DNA from: Bacillota bacterium
Lineage (GTDB): Bacteria; Bacillota; GCA-003054495; Carboxydocellales; JAJZTU01
Assembly: GCA_021848765.1 (NCBI GenBank)
Contig: JAJZTU010000195.1
Coordinates: 1 to 6,611 of the forward strand
Length of the DNA stretch: 6,611 bases
Reading direction: 5' to 3'
Each line of letters starts with the position of its first letter. Positions within the stretch are counted from its first letter, which is position 1. Shown here piece after piece: positions 1-5,409 of the stretch. The translations under genes were made by a program, and so were the position numbers. A model generated the notes under the pieces. That model was given only the letters and a program-made list of their open reading frames with translations, had not been told where the DNA came from and searched no databases.

Positions 1-649
1 CCAGCAAGCTCTTCAGGTGTACATTGGCTTCCTCCTTGGCTACTTCCATCACCCAGTTCATAATTTCAGCCACCTCGACACCGGTGAGCCGGGGGCGGTT
101 TTGCAGTCCCCGGACATCGTAAACCTGGCGCAGCAGCTGCCGGTTCTCATTATATACCTCTATGGCTTTCCGTAGTTCCGCAGCTGTAATTTCCCTCCCC
201 AGGTACTCCTCCAGGGAACGCTTCATCACCAGTAATTCCTGCGTAAAAAATTTCAGGGCCAGAGCATTTTTGGCATTGTGGGGTATGGAGATAAATTGGC
301 TGTAAGCAACCGGAACAGTCTCTACCAGCACCTGAAACAGGTTACATCCGCCTTCACACCCGTATGCCGATACCACCCCGTCAAGATTGCGGTATGCACC
401 CTGTAGTCCCATTTCCAGCAGGCTACGCCCGTAGTAACACATAAAAACAGACTGGTATTGATTAGCCTCAACTACCGGCACACTGTCTCCCAGGAACTTA
501 ACCGGCAAAATCCCTCCGGCATACAGTAATTCTTCCGGGATATGGTTACACATGTAGCCGAATACCTTTTTACCCTGCTCCTGCCACCGTTTAACAGCGT
601 CAGATTGAGCCGGCCAGCGGTGATAAGCCTGGTGAAGATCACTCAACAT
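1..649 (-). CDS. 2-hydroxyacyl-CoA dehydratase / benzoyl-CoA reductase family protein, N-terminal part (runs off left edge)
   Basis: I translated this open frame myself: 216 codons from an ATG at 649 with no stop before the edge, so the C-terminal portion is missing. GGGAGGG (664-658) lies 8 nt before the ATG; an ATG at 657 is followed at once by a stop, which fixes the start. Residues 30-50 read like the family's first conserved block (GYMCNHIPEELLYAGGILPV), with C34. C71 (FMCYYGRS) and C98/C102 (YGCEGGC) follow, around a DGVV segment at 90-93. These cysteine blocks match the HgdB/BcrC/FldB-type fold (PF06050), where cysteines hold an iron-sulfur cluster used for radical dehydration or ring reduction. 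It is cytoplasmic and oxygen-sensitive by family. The activase gene lies just upstream. Substrate unknown; a double-cubane-cluster protein of the same superfamily is an alternative. Confidence 0.85.
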   Translation of the reverse strand, partial: MLSDLHQAYHRWPAQSDAVKRWQEQGKKVFGYMCNHIPEELLYAGGILPVKFLGDSVPVVEANQYQSVFMCYYGRSLLEMGLQGAYRNLDGVVSAYGCEGGCNLFQVLVETVPVAYSQFISIPHNAKNALALKFFTQELLVMKRSLEEYLGREITAAELRKAIEVYNENRQLLRQVYDVRGLQNRPRLTGVEVAEIMNWVMEVAKEEANVHLKSLL

Positions 650-657
650 GCAAACAT

Positions 658-664
658 CCCTCCC
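658..664 (-). promoter_or_regulatory. Ribosome binding site of the dehydratase-family gene
   Basis: GGGAGGG on the minus strand lies 8 nt before the ATG at 649. It supports this start for a gene that is incomplete in the window and could otherwise be overlooked. Confidence 0.75.
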
Positions 665-727
665 ATAAAAGTTTGGCAGCGCTCACTCCAATCCGGCCCT
701 ATTTATTTAGCCTGCTGAAAATTCCGG

Positions 728-773
728 ATAAAGAAAACTTGGCTTGCGCCCAGCGCCAGCGAAGGCGGAAGCC
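728..773 (-). terminator. Terminator- or attenuator-like hairpin between activase and dehydratase genes
   Basis: On the minus strand GGCTTCCGCC (773-764) pairs with GGCGCAAGCC (750-741), leaving one C-C mismatch in ten positions and a 13-nt loop. The T-rich run AAGTTTTCTTTATCC follows. It resembles an intrinsic terminator, but the loop is large and the T run is interrupted, so partial termination or attenuation is more likely than a full stop. The GC-rich arms and internal CAGCG repeats would also fit a small interspersed repeat element. Confidence 0.45.
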
Positions 774-788
774 TTAGTTGCACTTATA

Positions 789-817
789 CCTTAGGAACTT
801 CTTATAAGTTCCGAAGG
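789..817 (-). repeat. Perfect-armed inverted repeat overlapping the activase stop codon
   Basis: On the plus strand CCTTaGGAACTT (789-800) and AAGTTCCgAAGG (806-817) form arms of twelve positions with a single A-G mismatch around the 5-nt loop CTTAT. It spans the last codons and the TAA of the activase gene. No T run follows on either strand, so it is not a standard terminator. An mRNA-stabilising or processing stem-loop at the 3' end of the activase message is a reasonable guess. Confidence 0.55.
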
Positions 818-1597
818 TGCAAAATCGTCAGCAATCAAAGCTGCTCCCAAAGCTCCGGTTAGTTGGGGCTGGGGCGGTATAGCCAGGGTAGCCCCTAATT
901 TCTCCTCCAGCGCTTTTACTACACCCGAATTTTTGGCTACCCCTCCTGTTAAGGCTATCGTTTCGACTTGTGGGCTGCGCACCATTTTAGTCCTGAGCAA
1001 GGCATACACACGCTCGGCAACCGACCGGTGAAGCCCGGCAATAATATCAGCTACGGGAGTACCTTCAGCCACCCGGGACACAACCTCACTCTCCGCAAAA
1101 ACGGTACATGTGCTGCTGATCTCCACCTTTTGAGTTGATTGTTCGGATAGTGGCCCCAAATCCCTCAGGCTGACATTGAGCACTCCGGCCATAACGGCCA
1201 GAAACCTGCCTGTGCCGGCCGCACATTTGTCATTCATGGCGAAATCCTGTACTTCTCCCTGGGGGCCTAAACGAATCACCTTACTGTCCTGTCCCCCGAT
1301 GTCAATTACATAACCGACCTGGGGCAACAGGTGCTTAACACCCCTGGCATGACAAGTAATCTCGGTTACCTGCCGGTTCTTAAAGGGGACACTGATTCTC
1401 CCATAGCCTGTTGCTACCACATAAGTGATCTGGTTCCTTTGCAGCCCCACTTTTTCCAGGGCTTTTTCCAGAACCCGGTGGGCTACGTCGCTTCCCCCTG
1501 TTCCAGTCAGGGTTATGGCCTGAGCAACAACCCTTCCCCCGGAAACTATCACTGCTTTGCTGGTCATCGAGCCAATATCAATACCGGCAACATACAT
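791..1597 (-). CDS. ATP-dependent activase of 2-hydroxyacyl-CoA dehydratase / benzoyl-CoA reductase (HgdC/BcrA/BadF type)
   Basis: This 268-residue protein is full length for the HgdC-type activase family (about 260-270). It shows the ASKHA nucleotide-binding signatures in order: phosphate-1 loop GIDIGSMTSK (5-14), phosphate-2 loop DIGGQDSK (99-106), and adenosine motif LTGGVAKNSG (216-225), then PQLTGALGAALIA near the C-terminus. The two cysteines that bridge one [4Fe-4S] cluster between monomers are present: C125 in NDKCAAGTGRF and C164 in SSTCTVFAESE. By family it is a homodimer that couples ATP hydrolysis to single-electron transfer to its dehydratase or reductase partner in the cytoplasm. 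The partner is probably the gene 141 bp downstream. An AGGGGGTGATC ribosome binding site precedes the ATG and a TATAAT lies 25 nt upstream. The exact subfamily cannot be fixed from sequence alone. Confidence 0.93.
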   Translation of the reverse strand: MYVAGIDIGSMTSKAVIVSGGRVVAQAITLTGTGGSDVAHRVLEKALEKVGLQRNQITYVVATGYGRISVPFKNRQVTEITCHARGVKHLLPQVGYVIDIGGQDSKVIRLGPQGEVQDFAMNDKCAAGTGRFLAVMAGVLNVSLRDLGPLSEQSTQKVEISSTCTVFAESEVVSRVAEGTPVADIIAGLHRSVAERVYALLRTKMVRSPQVETIALTGGVAKNSGVVKALEEKLGATLAIPPQPQLTGALGAALIADDFAPSELIRSS

Positions 1598-1622
1598 TTG
1601 ATCACCCCCTGTGTGTACTTCA

Positions 1623-1655
1623 ATTATAGTTAATCAGTTGCAAGAACAGTGCCAA
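1623..1655 (-). promoter_or_regulatory. Candidate sigma-A type promoter for the activase gene
   Basis: A perfect TATAAT (1628-1623, minus strand) ends 25 nt before the activase ATG, which would give a leader of roughly 20 nt containing the ribosome binding site. The -35 element is poor: TTGGCA (1655-1650) sits 21 nt upstream, too far, and TTGCAA (1643-1638) is only 9 nt away. Either the -35 is weak or an activator is needed. The orphan gene upstream ends at 1711 with no clear terminator, so read-through is also possible. Confidence 0.45.
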
Positions 1656-1710
1656 GACCAACCTGCCGAAGCCCCGGAGTCCGTCTTAAAAATTGATATC
1701 CGACCGGAGA

Positions 1711-2049
1711 TTAACGCGGCCAGGCCTTGAGGCGGACACCGTCACAGGGGTTATTGGCTATCTCCCCCCTCAAGGAAAGATAATCATAAAACTTCCTGAT
1801 AGCAGCCAAATGGCGGATTGCCGAGTTAACCGTACGCTGTTCGGAATCTCTCAAGAAGTTTACATAACCTTGAATATCCTCCTGATTAATAGCGACATAA
1901 GGTTTACCCACATGGTTGTGAAATCTTCGTACTATATTCACATACATCCGGACGGTAAACTGGGTCACCTTCCGACTGTGGATTAAATACTGCCGGTAGC
2001 CTTCCATTAGACCGGATGTTACCCCATAGCTTGATTCCGGCAGGCTCAT
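1711..2049 (-). CDS. Orphan tyrosine-recombinase core-binding (SAM-like) domain protein, no catalytic domain
   Basis: The 112-residue product matches the N-terminal core-binding domain of XerC/XerD/phage-integrase proteins. Helical segments include GYRQYLIHSRKVTQFTVRMY, an INQEDIQGYVNFL stretch, and the diagnostic IRHLAAIRKFYDYL followed by NPCDGVRL. In full-length recombinases that NP..GV segment leads into the catalytic domain, but here a TAA follows five residues later. The R-K-H-R-H-Y catalytic set is therefore absent and the protein cannot recombine DNA alone. A GTG at 2058 is in frame, but AGGAGG (2064-2059) directly abuts it, so the ATG at 2049 is the better start. The gene lies alone between the terminator of the acyl-CoA operon and the activase promoter. 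It could be a decayed integrase relic or a functional small DNA-binding protein. Confidence 0.75.
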   Translation of the reverse strand: MSLPESSYGVTSGLMEGYRQYLIHSRKVTQFTVRMYVNIVRRFHNHVGKPYVAINQEDIQGYVNFLRDSEQRTVNSAIRHLAAIRKFYDYLSLRGEIANNPCDGVRLKAWPR

Positions 2050-2058
2050 TTGCGTCAC

Positions 2059-2064
2059 CTCCTG
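2059..2064 (-). promoter_or_regulatory. Shine-Dalgarno that selects the ATG at 2049
   Basis: AGGAGG on the minus strand ends directly against an upstream in-frame GTG (2058) and lies 9 nt before the ATG at 2049. This favours the ATG and a 112-residue product. A consensus site on a truncated gene suggests that it may still be translated. Confidence 0.7.
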
Positions 2065-2113
2065 ATAACCTTTAAAAAAAGTACTCCCTATTGTTGAATC
2101 ACTTCCTGTGTTG

Positions 2114-2143
2114 AAAAAACACCCCCAAGACGGATCTTGAGGG
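2114..2143 (-). terminator. Intrinsic terminator of the transporter-to-hbd operon
   Basis: On the minus strand CCCTCAAGA (2143-2135 side) pairs with TCTTGGGGG (2130-2122) through one G-U wobble around the tetraloop TCCG. TGTTTTTT follows, with six T residues at 2119-2114. It begins about 25 nt after the hbd stop codon. The geometry is textbook for Rho-independent termination and separates the acyl-CoA operon from the orphan recombinase-domain gene. Confidence 0.9.
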
Positions 2144-2167
2144 GTAAAAAATTATTGGTAAGCCTGC

Positions 2168-3022
2168 CTACGCGTTGTAGTCGTAAAACCCTTTTCCGGT
2201 TTTTCTACCCAGCCAACCTGCCTTTACATATTTGCGCAGTAAAGGGCAGGGACGGTATTTGGAGTCACCCAGGCCATCCAGCAGCACTTCCATAATGGCC
2301 AGACAGGTATCCAACCCGATCAAATCCGCCAAGGCCAAGGGACCCATGGGATGGTTCATCCCCAGCTTCATCACCTGGTCCACGGCCTCAGGAGTGGCTA
2401 CTCCCTCATAAACACAGTAAACAGCTTCATTAATCATGGGCATCAAAATCCTGTTGGACACAAAACCGGGAAAATCATTAACTTCAACCGGAGTTTTATC
2501 CATCTTGACACTCAATTCCTCAATTACTTTGTAAACCTCATCCGTAGTAGCCAGTCCCCGAATGACTTCCACCAATTTCATCACGGGGACCGGGTTCATG
2601 AAATGCATCCCGATAACCTTGCCCGGCCTGTTGGTAAAAGCGGCAATTTCAGTAATGGGCAGTGAGGAGGTATTGCTGGCCAGAATGGCATGCTCAGGAG
2701 CCACACTGTCCAAGGCCTTAAAGATCCGGCCCTTGATCTCCATATTTTCTATGGCTGCTTCAATGACCAAATCCACATCAGCGGCATCTTCCAAGGAGGT
2801 TGAAGTTATGATTCTGGCTAAAACAGCATCCTTTTCCTCAGCAGTCATGCGGCCTTTGGCCACGTTGCGCCCCAGGTTGAGGGAAATTACACCCAATCCT
2901 TTCAGGACAAGTTCCTCAGTAAGATCATTAAGAACCACCTTTAGTCCTGCCTGGGCTGCCACTTGAGCAATCCCGCCTCCCATTTGACCGGCTCCCACAA
3001 CCATAATCTTGTTGATCTGCAT
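2168..3022 (-). CDS. hbd: 3-hydroxybutyryl-CoA dehydrogenase
   Basis: The product (284 residues, typical for bacterial short-form enzymes of about 280-285) interconverts acetoacetyl-CoA and 3-hydroxybutyryl-CoA using NAD(P)(H) in the cytoplasm. The N-terminal Rossmann domain opens with VVGAGQMGGGIAQ (8-20), and D33 at the end of the second strand suggests NAD(H) preference. Active-site residues known from the family are present: S119 (SNTSSLPI), H140 (GMHFMNPVPVMKLVEVI), E152 and N190 (GFVSNR). The C-terminal helical domain ends with GWLGRKTGKGFYDY. AAGGAGGAAG precedes the ATG. It follows the thiolase gene by 43 bp and is the last gene of the operon before the terminator. Direction of flux, either C4 synthesis or beta-oxidation of butyrate/crotonate, cannot be told from this window because no crotonase or acyl-CoA dehydrogenase is present. 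Confidence 0.95.
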   Translation of the reverse strand: MQINKIMVVGAGQMGGGIAQVAAQAGLKVVLNDLTEELVLKGLGVISLNLGRNVAKGRMTAEEKDAVLARIITSTSLEDAADVDLVIEAAIENMEIKGRIFKALDSVAPEHAILASNTSSLPITEIAAFTNRPGKVIGMHFMNPVPVMKLVEVIRGLATTDEVYKVIEELSVKMDKTPVEVNDFPGFVSNRILMPMINEAVYCVYEGVATPEAVDQVMKLGMNHPMGPLALADLIGLDTCLAIMEVLLDGLGDSKYRPCPLLRKYVKAGWLGRKTGKGFYDYNA

Positions 3023-3065
3023 GGAAATCTTCCTCCTTAATCTTTAATGATTTACCGGACGTGGT

Positions 3066-4247
3066 TTAATCGACCCGCACCAAAACAGCATCACCTTGAG
3101 CGGCTCCACTGCAAATCGTGGCAATACCATGCCCACCGCCGCGGCGCCTTAACTCGCAAATCAAGGTCATCAGAATTCTGGCCCCGCTGGCCCCGATGGG
3201 GTGTCCAAAAGCAATGGCCCCACCGTTGACATTAACCTTTTCCGGATTCCAGCCGGTAAGCTTTCCACTCACTAAGGCCACTGCTGCAAAGGCTTCATTG
3301 GCTTCAATCAGGTCGATACTGTCCAAGGCCATCCCGGACTTTTTCAACAATTTCATTGTAGCCAGTCCTGGGACTGTAGCGATATAAGCAGCCTCAGCCG
3401 CTACAGTGCTGTGCCCCAAAATGGTAGCCAGCGGCTGCAGCCCCAGTTCCTCAGCCTTTTCCCCGGACATGAGCACCAAAGCCCCTGCTCCGTCATTGAT
3501 CCCCGGGGCATTCCCCGCGGTAACTGTGCCCTCTTTAGAGAATAGCGGAGGCAATTTGGCCAGGTTTTCCAAGGTGGTATCCGGGCGCGGCCCTTCATCA
3601 GTATCAACCATGACCAGATGGCCTTTCCCCTGAGGCACGGTTACCGGCACTATCTCCTCTTTGAATTTACCCAGCTTAATTGCCTCAGCTGCCCTTTGTT
3701 GACTGCTCAGGGCCCAGGCATCCTGGGCTTCCCTGCTAATGTCGTATTCAGCTGCTACAACACTTCCGTGAATAGCCATATGGCGGTCATGGAATGCACA
3801 CCACAGGCCGTCATGCATCATCAGGTCGTAAATTTCACTGCCGCCCATACGGTATCCCCAGCGTGCTCCCTTCAGAATATAGGGAGCATTGCTCATGCTT
3901 TCCATTCCACCGGCAATCACAACCTCAGCATCACCGGCCCGGATTTGCTGGTCTCCCATGGTTACTGCCCTTAAACCGGAAGCACAAACCTTGTTAATGG
4001 TTTCCGAGGTTGTCTCCCAGGGTAAACCGGCTTTGCGGGCAGCCTGCCTGGAGGGAATCTGGCCCGCCCCGCCCTGGAGGACCATGCCCATAATCACATT
4101 ATCCACCTGCTCACCCAGGATGCCGGCACGTTTTACGGCTTCTTTAATGGCAATCCCGCCTAAATCCGTGGCTGACAAGGAACTCAGGCTTCCCCCAAAA
4201 CGGCCAAAGGGAGTTCGCGCTACGCTGACAATAACAGTCCTCTTCAA
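3066..4247 (-). CDS. Acetyl-CoA C-acetyltransferase (thiolase), TTG start
   Basis: The enzyme condenses two acetyl-CoA to acetoacetyl-CoA, or cleaves 3-ketoacyl-CoA in reverse. From the TTG it is 393 residues, the usual thiolase length, and begins MKRTVIVSVARTPFGRF like its relatives. Catalytic features are all visible: nucleophile C88 (NKVCASGLRAV), GGMESMSNAPY (113-123), NEAFA with N317, H349 in GGAIAFGHPIGASGAR, and C379 in the C-terminal CSGAAQGDAVLV. An in-frame GTG at 4256 would add three residues, but AAGGAG (4263-4258) leaves it only 1 nt of spacing and leaves the TTG 10 nt. The Shine-Dalgarno overlaps the stop codon of the gene before it, which suggests translational coupling. It sits 43 bp upstream of hbd. 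Chain-length specificity (acetoacetyl versus longer 3-ketoacyl) is not resolved. Confidence 0.94.
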   Translation of the reverse strand: MKRTVIVSVARTPFGRFGGSLSSLSATDLGGIAIKEAVKRAGILGEQVDNVIMGMVLQGGAGQIPSRQAARKAGLPWETTSETINKVCASGLRAVTMGDQQIRAGDAEVVIAGGMESMSNAPYILKGARWGYRMGGSEIYDLMMHDGLWCAFHDRHMAIHGSVVAAEYDISREAQDAWALSSQQRAAEAIKLGKFKEEIVPVTVPQGKGHLVMVDTDEGPRPDTTLENLAKLPPLFSKEGTVTAGNAPGINDGAGALVLMSGEKAEELGLQPLATILGHSTVAAEAAYIATVPGLATMKLLKKSGMALDSIDLIEANEAFAAVALVSGKLTGWNPEKVNVNGGAIAFGHPIGASGARILMTLICELRRRGGGHGIATICSGAAQGDAVLVRVD

Positions 4248-4257
4248 AACTATCACT

Positions 4258-4263
4258 CTCCTT
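4258..4263 (-). promoter_or_regulatory. Shine-Dalgarno selecting the thiolase TTG start, overlapping the preceding stop codon
   Basis: AAGGAG shares its first two bases with the TAA (4264-4262) of the carbonic-anhydrase-like gene. Spacing is 10 nt to the TTG at 4247 and only 1 nt to the in-frame GTG at 4256. The arrangement points to coupled translation of the two genes and a rare start codon that may lower thiolase yield. Confidence 0.65.
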
Positions 4264-4822
4264 ATTGCCCATCATTACCGGCCCCGGAATTAATTCCGGC
4301 CTCCCTCAGGAGGCGCTCATATTTAATTCCTTCTTCACTGTAGTTCCGGGCGACAACCCCAAATAGCAGGTGTTCCTCCGGAGTCAACTCCCTGATGACC
4401 TTGGCCGGGGTACCTTGGGCCAACACTCCGGGGGGAATCACCGCATCCTGTGTTACCACCGAACCCGCCCCGATTAAACTGCCCTCACCTATCCTGGCCC
4501 TGTTTAACACCACTGCACCCATGCCGATGAGGCACCCGTTGCCGATGGTACAAGCATGTAGAATGCAATTATGCCCAACAATTACATTGTCCCCCACCAA
4601 GACCCCTGTCCGGTTTGGAAACAGGGCTCCATGGAGCACCGCGCCGTCCTGGATATTGGTCCCTTTCCCGATGATAATTTCGGACACATCTCCCCTGAGG
4701 ACACAGTTAAACCAAATGCTGCTGTCATCCCCGATTTCCACCTGGCCTATGATGTGGCTCCCTGGGGCCAAAAACACGTTTTGACCCAGTTTGGGAATAA
4801 AGCCGTCATAACTTAACAGCAT
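4262..4822 (-). CDS. Gamma-carbonic-anhydrase-like hexapeptide-repeat protein (YrdA/CamH type)
   Basis: This 186-residue protein is a left-handed beta-helix built from hexapeptide repeats (for example IGDDSS, IGKGTN, IGNGCL, IGEGSL, IGAGSV) and ends in a C-terminal helix (about 145-175), as in trimeric gamma-carbonic anhydrases. The three zinc-ligand histidines are present: H64 (AVLH), H84 and H89 (VGHNCILHACTIG). The RGD motif with R43/D45, equivalent to the structural Arg-Asp pair of the archaeal enzyme Cam, and Q58 are also present. The acidic loop of Cam is absent, as in YrdA/CamH relatives, whose activity is often weak or unproven. GTG codons at 4834 and 4831 are in frame, but only the ATG at 4822 has AGGGTGG 8 nt upstream. 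It lies 13 bp after the hydrolase gene and 14 bp before the thiolase. It may supply or consume CO2/bicarbonate, or be a related acyltransferase. Confidence 0.88.
   Translation of the reverse strand: MLLSYDGFIPKLGQNVFLAPGSHIIGQVEIGDDSSIWFNCVLRGDVSEIIIGKGTNIQDGAVLHGALFPNRTGVLVGDNVIVGHNCILHACTIGNGCLIGMGAVVLNRARIGEGSLIGAGSVVTQDAVIPPGVLAQGTPAKVIRELTPEEHLLFGVVARNYSEEGIKYERLLREAGINSGAGNDGQ
4284..4313 (-). repeat. Perfect 16-bp palindrome plus adjacent small hairpin in the 3' end of the carbonic-anhydrase-like gene
   Basis: CCGGAATTAATTCCGG (4284-4299) is a perfect palindrome. It is directly followed on the plus strand by CCTCC-ctca-GGAGG (4300-4313), a second 5-bp stem. Both lie within the last codons of the gene, upstream of the thiolase start. 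They could fold in mRNA or be a protein-binding site, but chance is not excluded because the stretch is coding. Confidence 0.35.
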
Positions 4823-4835
4823 GCCAGTCACCACC

Positions 4836-5384
4836 CTACTTGATCAGTTTGGACAATTCCTTGAATTCCGGCGTCCCGGCCTGTTGCATCAGGTCAAAAA
4901 AGACCGTCTCGGTATTGGTGATTACAGCGCCCATGGCCTGCATCAAAGCTAAACCGTTCCGCCAGTTTTCCTTGGTACGGGAACATATAGCATCACCTGC
5001 CAGAAAGACCTGGTAACCACTCTGCAACAAGCCCCGGACGGTCTGGAAGACACATACATGGGTCTCCATTCCTGTGATGATCACTTTGCGCCTGCCCGCT
5101 TGGGCTAACCCCTCCATCAATTCCGGGGTACAAGCTGAAAAGGTCATTTTCTCCCAGCAAACCGCCCCGGCTAAATTATCGGCTACCTCCGGCACCGTCC
5201 TGCCCAACCCTTTAGGGTACTGTTCAGTGAACACAATTGGCATACCCAAGCGCTTGGCGACAGCAATGAGGATATTGGTCTTATTGATTACCTGGTCCCC
5301 GTATTTCATAACCGGCATTAACCTTTCCTGAATGTCAATAATCAACAGGATAGCCTCTTCACATTGCAAGGTAAATCTGTCCAC
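4836..5384 (-). CDS. Isochorismatase-family cysteine hydrolase (ISOC1/ISOC2-like)
   Basis: The 182-residue product has the single-domain fold of isochorismatase/nicotinamidase-like hydrolases. The catalytic triad is readable: D17 in LLIIDIQERL, K79 in WEKMTFSAC, and nucleophile C111 in GMETHVCV. The stretch TEQYPKGLGRTVPE (53-66) resembles the ISOC1/ISOC2-like subgroup rather than nicotinamidases, and the metal-binding histidine cluster of nicotinamidases is not evident. Substrates of this subgroup are mostly unknown; amide or ester hydrolysis is expected. The start is a GTG at 5384 with AAGGAGG 8 nt upstream; the ATG nearby at 5389 is out of frame. It is 25 bp after the transporter gene and its stop almost touches the next gene, so it belongs to the operon. 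Its role beside C4 acyl-CoA enzymes is unexplained. Confidence 0.9.
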   Translation of the reverse strand: MDRFTLQCEEAILLIIDIQERLMPVMKYGDQVINKTNILIAVAKRLGMPIVFTEQYPKGLGRTVPEVADNLAGAVCWEKMTFSACTPELMEGLAQAGRRKVIITGMETHVCVFQTVRGLLQSGYQVFLAGDAICSRTKENWRNGLALMQAMGAVITNTETVFFDLMQQAGTPEFKELSKLIK

Positions 5385-5409
5385 TCCATTCTCCTCCTTA
5401 CCAAAATCC

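Noticed and set aside
1598..1710. Possible remnant of a recombinase catalytic domain after the orphan core-binding gene
   Set aside because: Translating all three minus frames gave short peptides; one has a GLR triplet loosely like a recombinase box, but there is no supporting sequence around it.
2065..2113. Promoter for the orphan recombinase-domain gene
   Set aside because: The stretch is AT-rich, but I could not find a -35/-10 pair with acceptable match and spacing.
2562..2966. 134-codon plus-strand open frame opposite hbd
   Set aside because: It lies entirely antisense to a gene with all catalytic motifs, its protein shows no recognisable domain, and no convincing ribosome binding site was seen. 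The same applies to the other plus-strand frames opposite the thiolase, carbonic-anhydrase-like, activase and recombinase-domain genes.
3401..3607. 68-codon minus-strand frame within the thiolase gene
   Set aside because: It is a shifted frame inside a well-supported gene and its sequence is low-complexity shadow.
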